A model generated the notes under the pieces. It was not told where the DNA came from and did not search any database. It saw nothing but the letters and a program-made list of their open reading frames with translations. The position numbers were made by a program, and so were the translations under genes. From Nitrospiraceae bacterium (GTDB lineage: Bacteria > Nitrospirota > Thermodesulfovibrionia > Thermodesulfovibrionales > UBA6898), in NCBI GenBank assembly GCA_020347665.1, contig CP070737.1, positions 1,467,223 through 1,514,511 on the forward strand: a DNA stretch of 47,289 nt, written 5' to 3'. Shown here in pieces: positions 27,162-37,362 of the stretch (the first letter of the stretch is position 1; every line of letters begins with the position of its first letter).

Positions 27162-28376
27162 CTACAGATGTCTTGCTATCACGCCGGTAACCGGAACACA
27201 TTCGTAAACATATTTCTCAGGATTCCTTCCAAAACAGATACCGAGACTTTCAAAAAGAGAAATCTCCTCAATGTCAACGCCTCTTCTTTTGATCACTTCT
27301 TCGGTCGGCTGGCATGAGATGTTCTGTCCATCAACGTTCACCACGGTATTCGCTGTCATGCCTTCCAGTAAGAGAAGCACCGCAGCTGCACCTGCTTTAT
27401 AACCGAAACTGACATCAAAAGCAGATGAATGGCCGGATCGCACAAGATGACCAGGTGTCACTTCTCTCACCTCAGGAATCTCATAGACCCCCGGGGCGAA
27501 CATACCGGTTCTTTTCATGAAATCTTTTATGTCCCCGTCCCCCTTCAGTCTTTTTTCAAGCTGCTGTCTGACATATTTCCCGGCACCGGCAAGTTTTTTA
27601 TGCCCAAATGCATCTACCCCGGCAGATTCGTCATAAAGGAGTTCCCCGGAGGCAGTCTTAATGCCCTCCGCAACAACAATAATATACGTACCCGCCTTGA
27701 CGTCACTTCTCTCAACTCGTGACATATACGTAGACTTCATGTGATCATACACCTCGTCAAAATCAACCGGTATCTCCGGAATCAAAATGCAGTCGGCTTC
27801 AGCTCCTATACCACCGCGGAATGCAGTATGTCCTACATACCTGCCAAAAACTTCAATTGCCAGAATTCTGTTATGACTCAAGCCAGTTGTCCTCAGGTCT
27901 CGGGTAAATACAGCAATCCTGTTTATGGCAGAATCCCCGCCAACACTATAAGACTGCAGATCCAGATCCATCGTCTTTGGCACATGGATACACGGAATTC
28001 CCTGTCCCGCGAGGTCAACCACCACACTCCCCGTATCATCACCGCCACTGATAACAAGTCCGTCTATCCCGAACTTGTCAAGACCTTGTTTGATTCTTTG
28101 ATATTTATGTGGATCGTCAATTTTTTTGATCTTTACTCTGGAATGTCCGGCCTCGGATCCAGCCAGTGATGCCTCTATTTTGCTTACCCGATCTGCGTTC
28201 AGGACAACAACCTCTTCCATATCTGCAAGGTTATACAGGCCGGCATAGCCATTCGGGATTACTACCGATTCTATGCCTAATGCATATGCCTCACGCGCAA
28301 TCCCCTTAATCACCGCATTGAGTCCGCCACAATCACCGCCACTTGTTATGACACCGATTCTCTTTATTGCTGCCAT
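27162..28376 (-). CDS. Phosphofructokinase, pyrophosphate-type signature
   Basis: Catalyses phosphorylation of fructose 6-phosphate, the committed step of glycolysis, reversibly if PPi-dependent. The 404-residue product has GVITSGGDCGGLNAVIKG at the N-terminus, GGDD at 111-114, PKTMDLD at 133-139, EVFGRYVGHTA near 175 and CILIPE. Asp in GGDD and Lys in PKT are the residues that distinguish PPi-dependent enzymes from ATP-dependent ones, which have Gly at both positions. PKTMDLD (usually PKTIDND or PKTIDGD) and EVFGR (usually EVMGR) are unusual. It is 43 bases downstream of pgk on the same strand with AAAGGAGG upstream, so it is probably co-transcribed. Confidence 0.88.
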   Translation of the reverse strand: MAAIKRIGVITSGGDCGGLNAVIKGIAREAYALGIESVVIPNGYAGLYNLADMEEVVVLNADRVSKIEASLAGSEAGHSRVKIKKIDDPHKYQRIKQGLDKFGIDGLVISGGDDTGSVVVDLAGQGIPCIHVPKTMDLDLQSYSVGGDSAINRIAVFTRDLRTTGLSHNRILAIEVFGRYVGHTAFRGGIGAEADCILIPEIPVDFDEVYDHMKSTYMSRVERSDVKAGTYIIVVAEGIKTASGELLYDESAGVDAFGHKKLAGAGKYVRQQLEKRLKGDGDIKDFMKRTGMFAPGVYEIPEVREVTPGHLVRSGHSSAFDVSFGYKAGAAAVLLLLEGMTANTVVNVDGQNISCQPTEEVIKRRGVDIEEISLFESLGICFGRNPEKYVYECVPVTGVIARHL

Positions 28377-28419
28377 AAAAATCCTCCTTTAGATATCGTG
28401 AATTCGTCTCTCACTCCCC

Positions 28420-29721
28420 TCACAATACCCCTCCATTCTCGATAAGCGCTTCCACCGGCTGAAGTCCGTAAGGACTTCCCTGTTCTATTGCTGTCAAAAC
28501 CGTCCCGCCTCCGGTAAAGAAGTAGTATTGTGTATTATCAAGCACAGAGAGATACAGCCCCGGGCAAAGATCCTTGAACTCCTGCAGGGTATCGCCGCCC
28601 CCGTACATCTTCAGTGCTGTTCTGTTCAAATCGATTGTTCTGTCCAGAGAAGCAGAGCCTTCTGCAAACTGAGGCGTGTATCCCATGACTGCATTCACAA
28701 ATATCGTTTTTGCCTCCGAAAGAGTGTTATAAACCCGATCGTCGGTAAACGATTGAGGATCAATGTCGAGGACATATTGGTATCGCTTACCACGTTCGAA
28801 TTTTTTGGTAGATATCGACCTGTATTTTCCCTCTATTTTCGCTTCAATCGTTTCAGATTCGATGAGATAGGGAAGTTCTATGATCTTGTTATTCCTGCGA
28901 TCCTTCTCAACAAGATCCTGTGCCGCTTTTACATCACTTTCCTGAACGCCCGCTATCTTTATGTCGTATTTCGCACAAAGATAGGTATTATAAATTACAC
29001 CTCCGAGGATCAACTTATCGACTTTGTCATACAATGCATACAGAGGCTTGATTTTTGTGTCGTATTTTGCACCGGCAATAACAGCGACAAACGGCCGTTC
29101 AGGATTTATGACGGAATGAACGTTGACAATCTCCTGCTGCATTAGGAATCCGGCAAAAGACGGAAGATATTTCGTTATATTAAACGTAGACACATGGGGC
29201 TGCCACGAGCCGAATGCATCATTTATGAATATATCAGCAAGCCCCGCGAGTTGAAGCGCAAAATGCTCCCGCACTGTATCCGTTCCTTCCTCTCCTTGAA
29301 ACCAGCGCGTATTCGGCAGGTAAATACCCCCTATCTTTCGCTTGCGGAGATCACGAATCGCGTGATTTATCGATGTATCAAGTCCGATGATGCCCTGTTG
29401 CGGGGTTACGGTGAATTCAGGAATATGAAAATTAATATGCAGTTTTCTCTCTAAATATTCAACTATTGGTCTCACTGATTCATCATCTCTGCAGAAAATT
29501 TCCCCTGTCTTTTTATCTCGCGGACGGCCAACATGGGTCATCAGAATAGGTCTTCCACCCCGTTCAACAATATTGTAGAGTGTCCCGAGTGTCATATCTA
29601 TTCGATAGGGATCACGGATCTGACCGGATTTGACAACATTGTGATCAAATCTGACGAGAACAACCCGGTTTTCAAGTGGTGCATTTTGTATGACGGGAAG
29701 TCGCGGATCCAGAGTACTCAA
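28420..29721 (-). CDS. pgk: Phosphoglycerate kinase, divergent form
   Basis: Transfers phosphate between 1,3-bisphosphoglycerate and ADP. Family motifs are recognisable but altered over the 433 residues: VLVRFDHNVV replaces RVDFNVP, MTHVGRP replaces SHLGRP, and LPNTRWFQGEEGTD, INDAFGSWQPHVST, AVIAGAKYDTKI, VNAVMGYTP, YGGGDT and YYFFTGGG follow in the correct order. The start is TTG 29721 with AGGAGG 6 bases upstream. It lies between carB and the phosphofructokinase gene. The key aspartate and glycine-rich nucleotide loops are kept, so activity is plausible. Confidence 0.88.
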   Translation of the reverse strand: MSTLDPRLPVIQNAPLENRVVLVRFDHNVVKSGQIRDPYRIDMTLGTLYNIVERGGRPILMTHVGRPRDKKTGEIFCRDDESVRPIVEYLERKLHINFHIPEFTVTPQQGIIGLDTSINHAIRDLRKRKIGGIYLPNTRWFQGEEGTDTVREHFALQLAGLADIFINDAFGSWQPHVSTFNITKYLPSFAGFLMQQEIVNVHSVINPERPFVAVIAGAKYDTKIKPLYALYDKVDKLILGGVIYNTYLCAKYDIKIAGVQESDVKAAQDLVEKDRRNNKIIELPYLIESETIEAKIEGKYRSISTKKFERGKRYQYVLDIDPQSFTDDRVYNTLSEAKTIFVNAVMGYTPQFAEGSASLDRTIDLNRTALKMYGGGDTLQEFKDLCPGLYLSVLDNTQYYFFTGGGTVLTAIEQGSPYGLQPVEALIENGGVL

Positions 29722-29743
29722 TACAAACCTCCTGTTCTAAAGC

Positions 29744-29757
29744 CTTCAGATCTGAAG
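29744..29757. promoter_or_regulatory. Perfect 14-bp palindrome between carB and pgk
   Basis: CTTCAGATCTGAAG is perfectly self-complementary. It lies about 20 bases upstream of the pgk TTG start, in the 70-base gap after carB. It could be an operator or a processing hairpin; it is too short and lacks a T-run to be a convincing terminator. No function is demonstrated. Confidence 0.3.
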
Positions 29758-29791
29758 CAGACAATACATTTTACCATACAACTCTTTGAAC

Positions 29792-32700
29792 TCAAGATAT
29801 CTCTTCATGATATTCCTGGAGTGACATGATGCCCATACTCTTGTTTCTGAGCCTGTCTATTGCGGTTACAACAGCCTTCGCACCCGCAACTGTCGTTGTA
29901 TAGGGAATGCCATACTGCAGTGCGCTTCTCCTGATCGACAGTGAATCCTTCTGAGCCTGTGCACCAAAAACCGTATTGATAACAAAAACAACTTCCTTGT
30001 TCTTGATTAAATCTACAATATGCGGCCTTCCCTGCGTAACCTTATTGATCACTTCTACCTCAATCCCTTTGGTGTGCAGGTACGCAGCGGTACCCCTCGT
30101 AGCGACAACCGAAAACCCGGCAGCATACAGTTTCTTTACCAAATCATAAATACCCGGCTTATCTTTGTCTCGAATGCTTATCACTATTTTTCCCGAAACA
30201 GGAATCATATTATTCGCTGAAGCTTCAGCCTTGAAATACGCTCGTCCAAAGTCTTTATCAATACCCATGACCTCTCCAGTTGATTTCATTTCCGGGCCGA
30301 GTATCGTGTCTACGCCCGGAAATTTGTCGAACGGGAAAACAGCTTCCTTCACGGCCACATGCCTCAAGATCCTTTCTGATGTCAGGCCAAGTTCCCTGAG
30401 TGTTTTCCCGGTCATAACTTTCGCAGCTATTTTTGCAACCGGAATGCCCGTAGCCTTGCTGACAAACGGTATTGTCCGGGATGCCCGTGGATTCACTTCA
30501 AGAATGTATACTTCGTTTTTCTTTACCGCAAACTGCACATTCATCAACCCTATGACTCCTAGCTCCCGTGCCAGTGCCTCCGCCTGTCTCTTGATTTTCT
30601 CTATAACACGTGTATCAAGTGAATAGGGAGGAAGAGAACAGGCTGAATCACCGGAATGAATGCCCGCTTCTTCTATATGCTCCATGACACCGCCGATATA
30701 TACGTCTCTTCCGTCAGAGACCGCGTCCACATCAACTTCAATAGCGTCATCCAGGTATTTATCTATCAGTATCGGGTGTTCTGGTGATGCGTTTACAGCA
30801 TGACGCATATAATTTTGCAGCGAAGCTTCATCATACACAATTTCCATTGCTCTCCCGCCAAGAACGTAAGAGGGCCTTACCATCACTGGATAGCCTATGT
30901 GCTCAGCAGCCCGCAGTGCGTCTTCAACCGATAGAACCGTCTCGCTATCCGGCTGCTGAAGGCCCAGTTTATGGAGCAGTTCTTTAAACCTTCTTCTGTC
31001 TTCAGCGCGGTCTATAGAATCCGGCGATGTGCCAAGAATTCTTATTCCTTCTTTTTCAAGAGGCACAGCAAGTTTCAAAGGAGTCTGGCCCCCGAATTGA
31101 ACAATAATCCCAACCGGTCTTTCCACTTCAAGAATATTCATCACATCCTCAATGGTTAATGGCTCAAAATAAAGCCTGTCCGATGTATCATAGTCCGTAC
31201 TCACTGTTTCTGGATTACAGTTAACCATAATGGTTTCAAACCCGAGTTCCCGCAGGGCAAAGACCGCATGGACACAGCAGAAGTCAAATTCTATTCCCTG
31301 TCCAATCCTGTTCGGTCCTGAACCAAGAATAACTATCTTTTTCCTCTCTGTTGGATTCGATTCACATGCATGGATAGGCGTTGATACGTTCTGCTTCTTA
31401 CCTCCTGCCGTCAGCCCCTCTAGGTCTAATTGATAAAATGGTCTCTCATACGTGGAATACAGATAGGGCGTATATGCCGTAAACTCTGCGGCACAGGTGT
31501 CAACAATCTTATAAGCGGGTTGTATGTGATATCTTTTCCGCATGCTTCTTATATCCTGCTCGTCCATATCGACAAGCTGGCCAATTCGCCTGTCAGAAAA
31601 TCCGTACTCCTTGGCCTTCTGCAACAGCGCACTGGGCAGAGAGACAGGGGTGTGGCCCTCACCGCTCCGTGCCACGTGTCCGGCGAAGCTATTGTGCGTA
31701 GGCTGGAACCGTCCTGCTTCACACTTTTTGATCTCTTCCTCCATATCTATAATCTGCCTGATATTATTAAGGAACCATGGATCGACGCCGGTATATGCAT
31801 GAATTTCTTCCATACCGATCCCGGCACGAAGAGCATCGGCAATATACCAGATCCTTTCAAGACCGGGGATTTTAAGCTGCTTTGTAATAGACTCCGGATC
31901 ATCATTGAGAATTTCCAGCCCATAGCAGTCAATTTCGAGACTTCTCAATGCCTTTTGAAGTGACTCCTTAAACGTCCTTCCAATAGACATCGCTTCTCCA
32001 ACAGATTTCATCTGTGTGGTCAGCATCGGCTCAGCTTCGGGAAACTTTTCGAACGCAAAACGTGGAAATTTCGTTACTACGTAATCAATGGCTGGTTCAA
32101 ATGACGCAGGAGTCTCCCTTGTGATGTCATTTCTGATCTCATCCAGCGTAAGACCTACAGCAAGTTTTGCTGCGATCTTCGCTATCGGGAACCCCGTTGC
32201 CTTTGAAGCAAGCGCAGAACTTCTCGATACCCGAGGATTCATCTCTATGACAACCATGCGCCCGGTAACCGGATCCAGCGCGAACTGAATATTTGAACCA
32301 CCGGTATCAACACCAATTTCACGGATGATCGCTATTGCAGCGTCGCGCATGCGTTGATATTCCTTATCGGTAAGTGTCTGCGCAGGCGCAACAGTAATTG
32401 AATCACCCGTATGTATGCCCATGGGATCAAAATTTTCTATTGAGCATACAATGACAACGTTATCCTTTTTGTCCCGCATTACCTCGAGCTCATATTCCTT
32501 CCATCCAATAACTGATTCCTCAATGAGAATTTGCTGAACAGGGCTGAGTTTTAATCCTTTTTCAAGAAGGGCTGTATATTCCTCGATATTATATGCAACA
32601 CCTCCTCCGGTACCTCCAAGCGTAAAGGCCGGCCTTAAAATAACCGGGAAGCCAATATGTTCTATCGCTTCCAGACCTTCATTAAGGCTCATCACAGCAG

Positions 32701-33139
32701 CGCTTTTCGGCACTTCGAGCCCTATTTTTCCCATTGCATTTTTAAATGATTCTCTGTCCTCAGCCTTCTTAATCGCATTGAATTGCGCGCCTATCAGCTC
32801 AAGATTATACTTCTCTAATACACCATTTTCGGCAAGCCGTATTGCTAGATTCAGGGCTGTTTGCCCGCCCATGGTTGGCAGAATCGCATCGGGCCGTTCC
32901 TTCTCGATAATCATTTCAAGAATTTCTTCTGTCAATGGTTCAACATAGGTTACATCAGCAGTTTCTGGATCCGTCATGATAGTCGCAGGGTTTGAATTTA
33001 CGAGTATCACCGTATAGCCTTCGTCACGCAGGGCCTTACAGGCCTGGGTGCCTGAATAGTCAAATTCGCAGGCCTGTCCTATCACGATCGGTCCTGAGCC
33101 AATAATCAGTATCTTTTGTATGTCGTTTCTTTTCGGCAT
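29792..33139 (-). CDS. carB: Carbamoyl-phosphate synthase large subunit
   Basis: Makes carbamoyl phosphate from bicarbonate, ATP and ammonia channelled from CarA. The 1115-residue product contains two homologous ATP-grasp halves: [26 protein letters not shown] near the start and [22 protein letters not shown] in the middle, each followed by [17 protein letters not shown] or [17 protein letters not shown]. The C-terminal domain ([20 protein letters not shown] onward) is the MGS-like allosteric region. It is slightly longer than the common length of about 1070. AAGGA lies 4 bases before ATG 33139. Last gene of the pyr-car operon, with pgk 70 bases further on. Confidence 0.98.
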   Translation of the reverse strand: MPKRNDIQKILIIGSGPIVIGQACEFDYSGTQACKALRDEGYTVILVNSNPATIMTDPETADVTYVEPLTEEILEMIIEKERPDAILPTMGGQTALNLAIRLAENGVLEKYNLELIGAQFNAIKKAEDRESFKNAMGKIGLEVPKSAAVMSLNEGLEAIEHIGFPVILRPAFTLGGTGGGVAYNIEEYTALLEKGLKLSPVQQILIEESVIGWKEYELEVMRDKKDNVVIVCSIENFDPMGIHTGDSITVAPAQTLTDKEYQRMRDAAIAIIREIGVDTGGSNIQFALDPVTGRMVVIEMNPRVSRSSALASKATGFPIAKIAAKLAVGLTLDEIRNDITRETPASFEPAIDYVVTKFPRFAFEKFPEAEPMLTTQMKSVGEAMSIGRTFKESLQKALRSLEIDCYGLEILNDDPESITKQLKIPGLERIWYIADALRAGIGMEEIHAYTGVDPWFLNNIRQIIDMEEEIKKCEAGRFQPTHNSFAGHVARSGEGHTPVSLPSALLQKAKEYGFSDRRIGQLVDMDEQDIRSMRKRYHIQPAYKIVDTCAAEFTAYTPYLYSTYERPFYQLDLEGLTAGGKKQNVSTPIHACESNPTERKKIVILGSGPNRIGQGIEFDFCCVHAVFALRELGFETIMVNCNPETVSTDYDTSDRLYFEPLTIEDVMNILEVERPVGIIVQFGGQTPLKLAVPLEKEGIRILGTSPDSIDRAEDRRRFKELLHKLGLQQPDSETVLSVEDALRAAEHIGYPVMVRPSYVLGGRAMEIVYDEASLQNYMRHAVNASPEHPILIDKYLDDAIEVDVDAVSDGRDVYIGGVMEHIEEAGIHSGDSACSLPPYSLDTRVIEKIKRQAEALARELGVIGLMNVQFAVKKNEVYILEVNPRASRTIPFVSKATGIPVAKIAAKVMTGKTLRELGLTSERILRHVAVKEAVFPFDKFPGVDTILGPEMKSTGEVMGIDKDFGRAYFKAEASANNMIPVSGKIVISIRDKDKPGIYDLVKKLYAAGFSVVATRGTAAYLHTKGIEVEVINKVTQGRPHIVDLIKNKEVVFVINTVFGAQAQKDSLSIRRSALQYGIPYTTTVAGAKAVVTAIDRLRNKSMGIMSLQEYHEEIS

Positions 33140-33160
33140 GTAATCCTTACATAAAGAATA

Positions 33161-33772
33161 TTACCTGTTCAAATAGGAACTGATGATCATTCGCACCTTC
33201 TCAATACGTTCCGGAGAAGCATCAGTGTAAATCAGTCTGTCGGAATTATCCGACAGTTTTAATTTCATCAGAAAAAGAAGAGTTTCTTCTCCAAATCCCG
33301 GGATCGACATCCCATGCTGGGCTGATATTTTTTCCACAAATGCCACTCCATCCGGATTTTCAACATTGGTCTTCTTCGTCTCAACCGATATACCTGTAAT
33401 ATTTTTCAGGGGAAGTATTTCCCGTTTCCTGTTCATAAGACCTGCAACGAGCATAACGGCAGTTTCCGCACTGCGGCTGAAAATCACCTCAATATATCTG
33501 CCTTTAAAAATATACGTTCGGAACAGGGGGAAAGCACAAACAAAAATAATAGCACTCACAACATACGCTACCAATGATTTCTCTAAACCCGAATAAAGCA
33601 ATACATAGGCACATCCCGCTGTCATCATTGAGGCAAGTACAGAAGTCAGTTCCCTGTTATAAATGTCACTGTGCAGCACACTACCCCGTTCAGCTGTGAA
33701 GTGAACGGTTCTGAAAATCAGTTCTTCCTGCGTGCCCTGTATACTGTATCGCTGGCTGGAATTTCCTTTCAC
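33161..33772 (-). CDS. Unknown membrane protein coupled between carA and carB
   Basis: I do not recognise this 203-residue protein. A polar N-terminal stretch (about 1-43) is followed by two hydrophobic segments (about 45-65 and 69-88). A cytoplasmic-looking domain follows with REILPLKNITGISVETKK, LLFLMKLKLSDNSDRLIYTDASPERIEKVRMIISSY, which resembles a small PH-like (bPH) fold. GTG 33772 overlaps the carA TGA by 4 bases with AGAAGG upstream, and carB starts 22 bases after its stop. It is therefore locked into the pyrimidine operon under the PyrR attenuator. A role in pyrimidine or arginine metabolism is possible only by context. Confidence 0.75.
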   Translation of the reverse strand: MKGNSSQRYSIQGTQEELIFRTVHFTAERGSVLHSDIYNRELTSVLASMMTAGCAYVLLYSGLEKSLVAYVVSAIIFVCAFPLFRTYIFKGRYIEVIFSRSAETAVMLVAGLMNRKREILPLKNITGISVETKKTNVENPDGVAFVEKISAQHGMSIPGFGEETLLFLMKLKLSDNSDRLIYTDASPERIEKVRMIISSYLNR

Positions 33773-34965
33773 AAAGTACTGCCTTCTATCACATCACGAA
33801 ATCTTGTAAAAAGATGTGTAGAATCATGCGGTCCCGGCCCTGCCTCTGGATGATGCTGAACAGAAAATATGGGCAGATCTATGTGCTGCATGCCTTCTTC
33901 AGTCCCATCGTACAAGTTCCGGTGGGTCAATTTCACCTGCCCGTCGAGGCTCTTTATGTCAACACAATAATTATGATTCTGTGATGTTATTTCAACCGCC
34001 CCGGTCAATAAATCCTTGACCGGATGATTACCACCATGATGACCGAATGTGAGCTTGTAGGTTGCCCCTCCTAAAGCGAGTCCAAGGATCTGATGCCCGA
34101 GACAGATGCCAAACAGTGGCTTTTTTCCTATCAGTTTTTTTGTATTTTCGACCGCGTACGCAACAGTCTCTGGATCTCCCGGACCATTGCTGAGCAGAAT
34201 CCCATCAGGATCCCGCTCAAGCACCGCCTCTGCCGGCGTTCGCACGGGAACAACAGTAATGTGAAAATTGGCATCATAAAGATTTCTTAGAATGTTCAGT
34301 TTTACACCAAAATCGTATACCACCACTGTTTTCGTGGGCAACTGCGAAATGCTGACTGCGGCATGTTCTTTCGTGCTACCGGGTTCTTTATCGTTCGGAT
34401 TGCTGGATTCCAAATGCCGAATGTCTGCAGACTGCCATTTCCACGTCCCTTTTTTCCAATGATACATGTCTGCGGTAGTCACCTCTTTTACCAGATCGAA
34501 TGCCGAGATGCCGGGGTGTGCAGTCACCTTCCTGTGGAGACTTATCGGGTCCATATCCTCTGAGGATAGTATTCCCATCTGTGCTCCATGGTTTCTTAGG
34601 TGCGTGGTCAATGCCCTTGTATCTATTCCCTCAATACCGATAATGTTATGTTTCCTTAAATATGATGATATGTCTGATACGGAACGCCAGCTGCTCGGAA
34701 CATCGCATGCTTCTTTCACAATAAAACCCTCGGCCTTAATTCCTCCCACAGACTCAATGTCCTCTTCATTCACACCATAATTACCAATCTGCGAATAGGT
34801 CATAGTCACAAGCTGTCCTTTGTACGATGGATCTGTCAGAATCTCCTGATAACCTGTCATAGAGGTGTTGAACACAACTTCACCGATTGCTTCACCTTTC
34901 GCCCCAAAATATTTCCCCTCAAAAAAAACGCCGTCAGCCAGAACCAGGAGTGCATCACCACTCAT
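33769..34965 (-). CDS. carA: Carbamoyl-phosphate synthase small subunit (glutaminase)
   Basis: Hydrolyses glutamine and passes ammonia to CarB. The product (398 residues from the chosen start) has the N-terminal CarA domain (DGVFFEGKYFGA, TSMTGYQEILTDPSY, IEGIDTRALT) and a class I glutamine amidotransferase domain with the triad Cys288 (FGICLGHQILGLA), His372 and Glu374 (QHHPEAGPGPHD). A linker of about 20 residues near 185-205 (SSNPNDKEPGSTKEH) is an extra hydrophilic insertion. ATG 34965 overlaps the end of pyrC by 11 bases. The frame reads further upstream into pyrC, but that is not needed for a complete protein. Confidence 0.96.
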   Translation of the reverse strand: MSGDALLVLADGVFFEGKYFGAKGEAIGEVVFNTSMTGYQEILTDPSYKGQLVTMTYSQIGNYGVNEEDIESVGGIKAEGFIVKEACDVPSSWRSVSDISSYLRKHNIIGIEGIDTRALTTHLRNHGAQMGILSSEDMDPISLHRKVTAHPGISAFDLVKEVTTADMYHWKKGTWKWQSADIRHLESSNPNDKEPGSTKEHAAVSISQLPTKTVVVYDFGVKLNILRNLYDANFHITVVPVRTPAEAVLERDPDGILLSNGPGDPETVAYAVENTKKLIGKKPLFGICLGHQILGLALGGATYKLTFGHHGGNHPVKDLLTGAVEITSQNHNYCVDIKSLDGQVKLTHRNLYDGTEEGMQHIDLPIFSVQHHPEAGPGPHDSTHLFTRFRDVIEGSTL

Positions 34966-36271
34966 ACAGTTTCCCTTTACTAATCGTAGCGACCGGCTTT
35001 CCTTTGACATTCCATCCGTCAAAAGGAGTATTTCTGCCTTTAGACAGAAACTGCTCGGATCGAATCGTATATTCTTTATGAACGTCAAGAATTACAACAT
35101 CGGCGGTATGACCGACCTTCAACTTTCCCTTCTTCAGTCCAAGGATTCGTGCAGGATTCTGAGCCATCTTCTCGATCAGTTGAGAGAACGTTATGGTACC
35201 TTCTTGAACGAGTTTCAGACTTAAACTCAATGCTGTATCCAGCCCTGAAATACCCGAGGGGGCCCGATCAAATTCCATCCTTTTTTCATCTCTATGATGA
35301 GGGGCATGGTCAGTTGCAATGACATCAATAGTGCCGTCTTTCAGCCCCTCCTGCAATGCCTCCAAATCTTTTCTTGCTCTGAGCGGAGGATTCACCTTTG
35401 CGTTCGTATTATATGTCTGGACAGCTTCTTCCGTAATAGTGAAATAGTGCGGGCATGTTTCAGCTGTCACGGGTATTCCCGATTCTTTGGCCTGCCGGAT
35501 CAGCCTGACTGACCCTGCCGTTGACACATGGGCAATATGTAGTTTTCCTTTTGTAAGTCCTGCAAGCGCAATATCCCGTGCTACCATGGTCTCTTCAGCC
35601 TCGGACGGTATCCCCCCCATACCCATCGTGAAAGACAGCAGACCTTCGTTCATAACACCGCCCTCTGTCAGATTGCTATCCTCGCAGTGAGAGATTATCG
35701 GTACGTCATACGTTTTGGAATATTCAAGGGCTCTTCTCATGATCAGACTGTTCATAACCGGTTTGCCGTCATCGGAAAAGGCAATGCATCCTTCAGAGAA
35801 CATTATGCCCATCTCTGCAAGCTCTTCACCGTTCTGATTTTTGGTAATCGACCCAACCGGATAAACCGTACATGCACCTTCCTGAATCGCCTTTCTGATA
35901 ATAAAGTCGGTAACACTTGAGTTATCATTGACCGGATTCGTGTTTGGCATTGCGCAGATATTGGTAAAACCGCCGCTCACAGCAGCCATGGTACCGGTTT
36001 TGATTGTCTCCTTATATTCATATCCGGGTTCTCTTAAATGCGTATGCATATCAATAAGTCCCGGGATAACAAAAAGGCCATGCGCTTCAAAAACCCGCAA
36101 TGCTTTTCTGCCGGAGGGTGTCGTTTTAATCGGTCGTGACTTTTCCTTTTTCCCCCCGGAATCCAGTGCAATCTCTTTGATCTTTCCGTTCTCAATAATG
36201 ATATGCCCTGTCCCGTCCAGTCCTTCTGACGGATCTACAATGTGTCCGTTTTTAATGAGTATATTCAACAT
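34955..36271 (-). CDS. pyrC: Dihydroorotase, class I
   Basis: Third step of pyrimidine synthesis, cyclising carbamoyl aspartate to dihydroorotate. The 438-residue amidohydrolase has the metal-binding HTHLREPG motif (76-83), ISHCEDSNL, AHVSTAGSV, AETCPHYF and ATDHAPHH. The C-terminal NPARILGLKKGKLKVGHTADVVILD is typical of class I enzymes. A hydrophilic insertion of about 20 residues at 38-57 (GGKKEKSRPIKTTPSGRK) lies in the small N-terminal beta domain and is probably a surface loop. It is preceded by pyrB and overlaps carA. Confidence 0.96.
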   Translation of the reverse strand: MLNILIKNGHIVDPSEGLDGTGHIIIENGKIKEIALDSGGKKEKSRPIKTTPSGRKALRVFEAHGLFVIPGLIDMHTHLREPGYEYKETIKTGTMAAVSGGFTNICAMPNTNPVNDNSSVTDFIIRKAIQEGACTVYPVGSITKNQNGEELAEMGIMFSEGCIAFSDDGKPVMNSLIMRRALEYSKTYDVPIISHCEDSNLTEGGVMNEGLLSFTMGMGGIPSEAEETMVARDIALAGLTKGKLHIAHVSTAGSVRLIRQAKESGIPVTAETCPHYFTITEEAVQTYNTNAKVNPPLRARKDLEALQEGLKDGTIDVIATDHAPHHRDEKRMEFDRAPSGISGLDTALSLSLKLVQEGTITFSQLIEKMAQNPARILGLKKGKLKVGHTADVVILDVHKEYTIRSEQFLSKGRNTPFDGWNVKGKPVATISKGKLYEW

Positions 36272-36368
36272 ACGAGATCTCTTGTCACGTCATGCATACG
36301 GTCACTGGAACAATTATTCTTCGTTCCATCTCGGAAAAAAAGCATAAACACACATACATTAAAAGGCT

Positions 36369-37292
36369 TCATTCTCTTATCCCTGCAAGAAGAAACATCA
36401 CTGCCATCCTTACAGCAATCCCATTCGTGACCTGATCAAGGATAACTGACTGAGAACCGTCAGCAATTTCTGATGCTATCTCTATCCCTCTGTTCATGGG
36501 ACCCGGATGCATGACAATCGCGTTCTTCTTCGCTGATGCAAATCGTTCAGACGTGAGTCCCCAGAACCTAAAATATTCAAGAGTAGAAGGAAAGTATCCA
36601 CCGGTTTGTCGTTCTTTCTGAATCCTGAGCATCATGACAACATCAACAGTATCCAAACCAAGTTCCATATCATGATACCGCTTGACTCCCAATGATAAGA
36701 TTTCTTCAGGTACCAGTGTCGGAGGCCCTATCAGCCTCACTTCAGCACCGAATTTTTTGAGCAGGTAGATATTCGATTTTGCGACCCTGCTATGCACGAT
36801 ATCACCAACGATTGCTATTTTAAGGCCTTCAATCGTCCCCATCCGTTCCTGTATCGTAAACGCATCAAGCAGAGCCTGGGTCGGATGTTCATTAATGCCG
36901 TCACCGGCATTAATTATTGAAGCAGTCACATTTCTTGAAAGGAGATGGGGAGCTCCTGACGACGAATGTCTAACCACCATAAAATCAGCACCCAGCGCCT
37001 GCACATTCAAAGACGTATCAATCAGACTTTCTCCTTTAGCAACACTGCTTGTGGTTGCCGCCAGATTAAGGACATCAAGGCTGAGTCTTTTTTCTGCAAG
37101 TTCAAATGATGTCCGGGTCCTCGTTGAGGGCTCAAAGAAAAGATTGACCGCTGTCTTACCCCGTAAAGCAGGAACCTTCTTTATATCTCGTTTCAAGACG
37201 TCCTTAAATCCCGAAGCCGTATCTAAAATGAGAGTTATTTCATCTTTTTCAAGCTCTTTTATCCCCAACAAATCCTTGGATGAGAGTTTCAC
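36369..37292 (-). CDS. pyrB: Aspartate carbamoyltransferase catalytic subunit
   Basis: Second step of pyrimidine synthesis, joining carbamoyl phosphate and aspartate. The 307-residue product has [19 protein letters not shown] (carbamoyl-phosphate site STRTR, 56-60), [38 protein letters not shown] and [13 protein letters not shown]. No regulatory pyrI gene is visible in the operon, so control is probably at transcription through PyrR. The start is GTG 37292 with GGAGG about 9 bases upstream. It follows pyrR after 70 bases. Confidence 0.97.
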   Translation of the reverse strand: MKLSSKDLLGIKELEKDEITLILDTASGFKDVLKRDIKKVPALRGKTAVNLFFEPSTRTRTSFELAEKRLSLDVLNLAATTSSVAKGESLIDTSLNVQALGADFMVVRHSSSGAPHLLSRNVTASIINAGDGINEHPTQALLDAFTIQERMGTIEGLKIAIVGDIVHSRVAKSNIYLLKKFGAEVRLIGPPTLVPEEILSLGVKRYHDMELGLDTVDVVMMLRIQKERQTGGYFPSTLEYFRFWGLTSERFASAKKNAIVMHPGPMNRGIEIASEIADGSQSVILDQVTNGIAVRMAVMFLLAGIRE

Positions 37293-37362
37293 CCGATGAA
37301 GCCTCCAATGCTGTCTTTATGTTCCGGACAATATTCTCTATATCTGAAAGATCTCACAGGGT

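Noticed and set aside
34966-35088. Longer carA starting inside pyrC
   Set aside because: The upstream extension does not resemble CarA; ATG 34965 gives a complete N-terminal domain of normal length.
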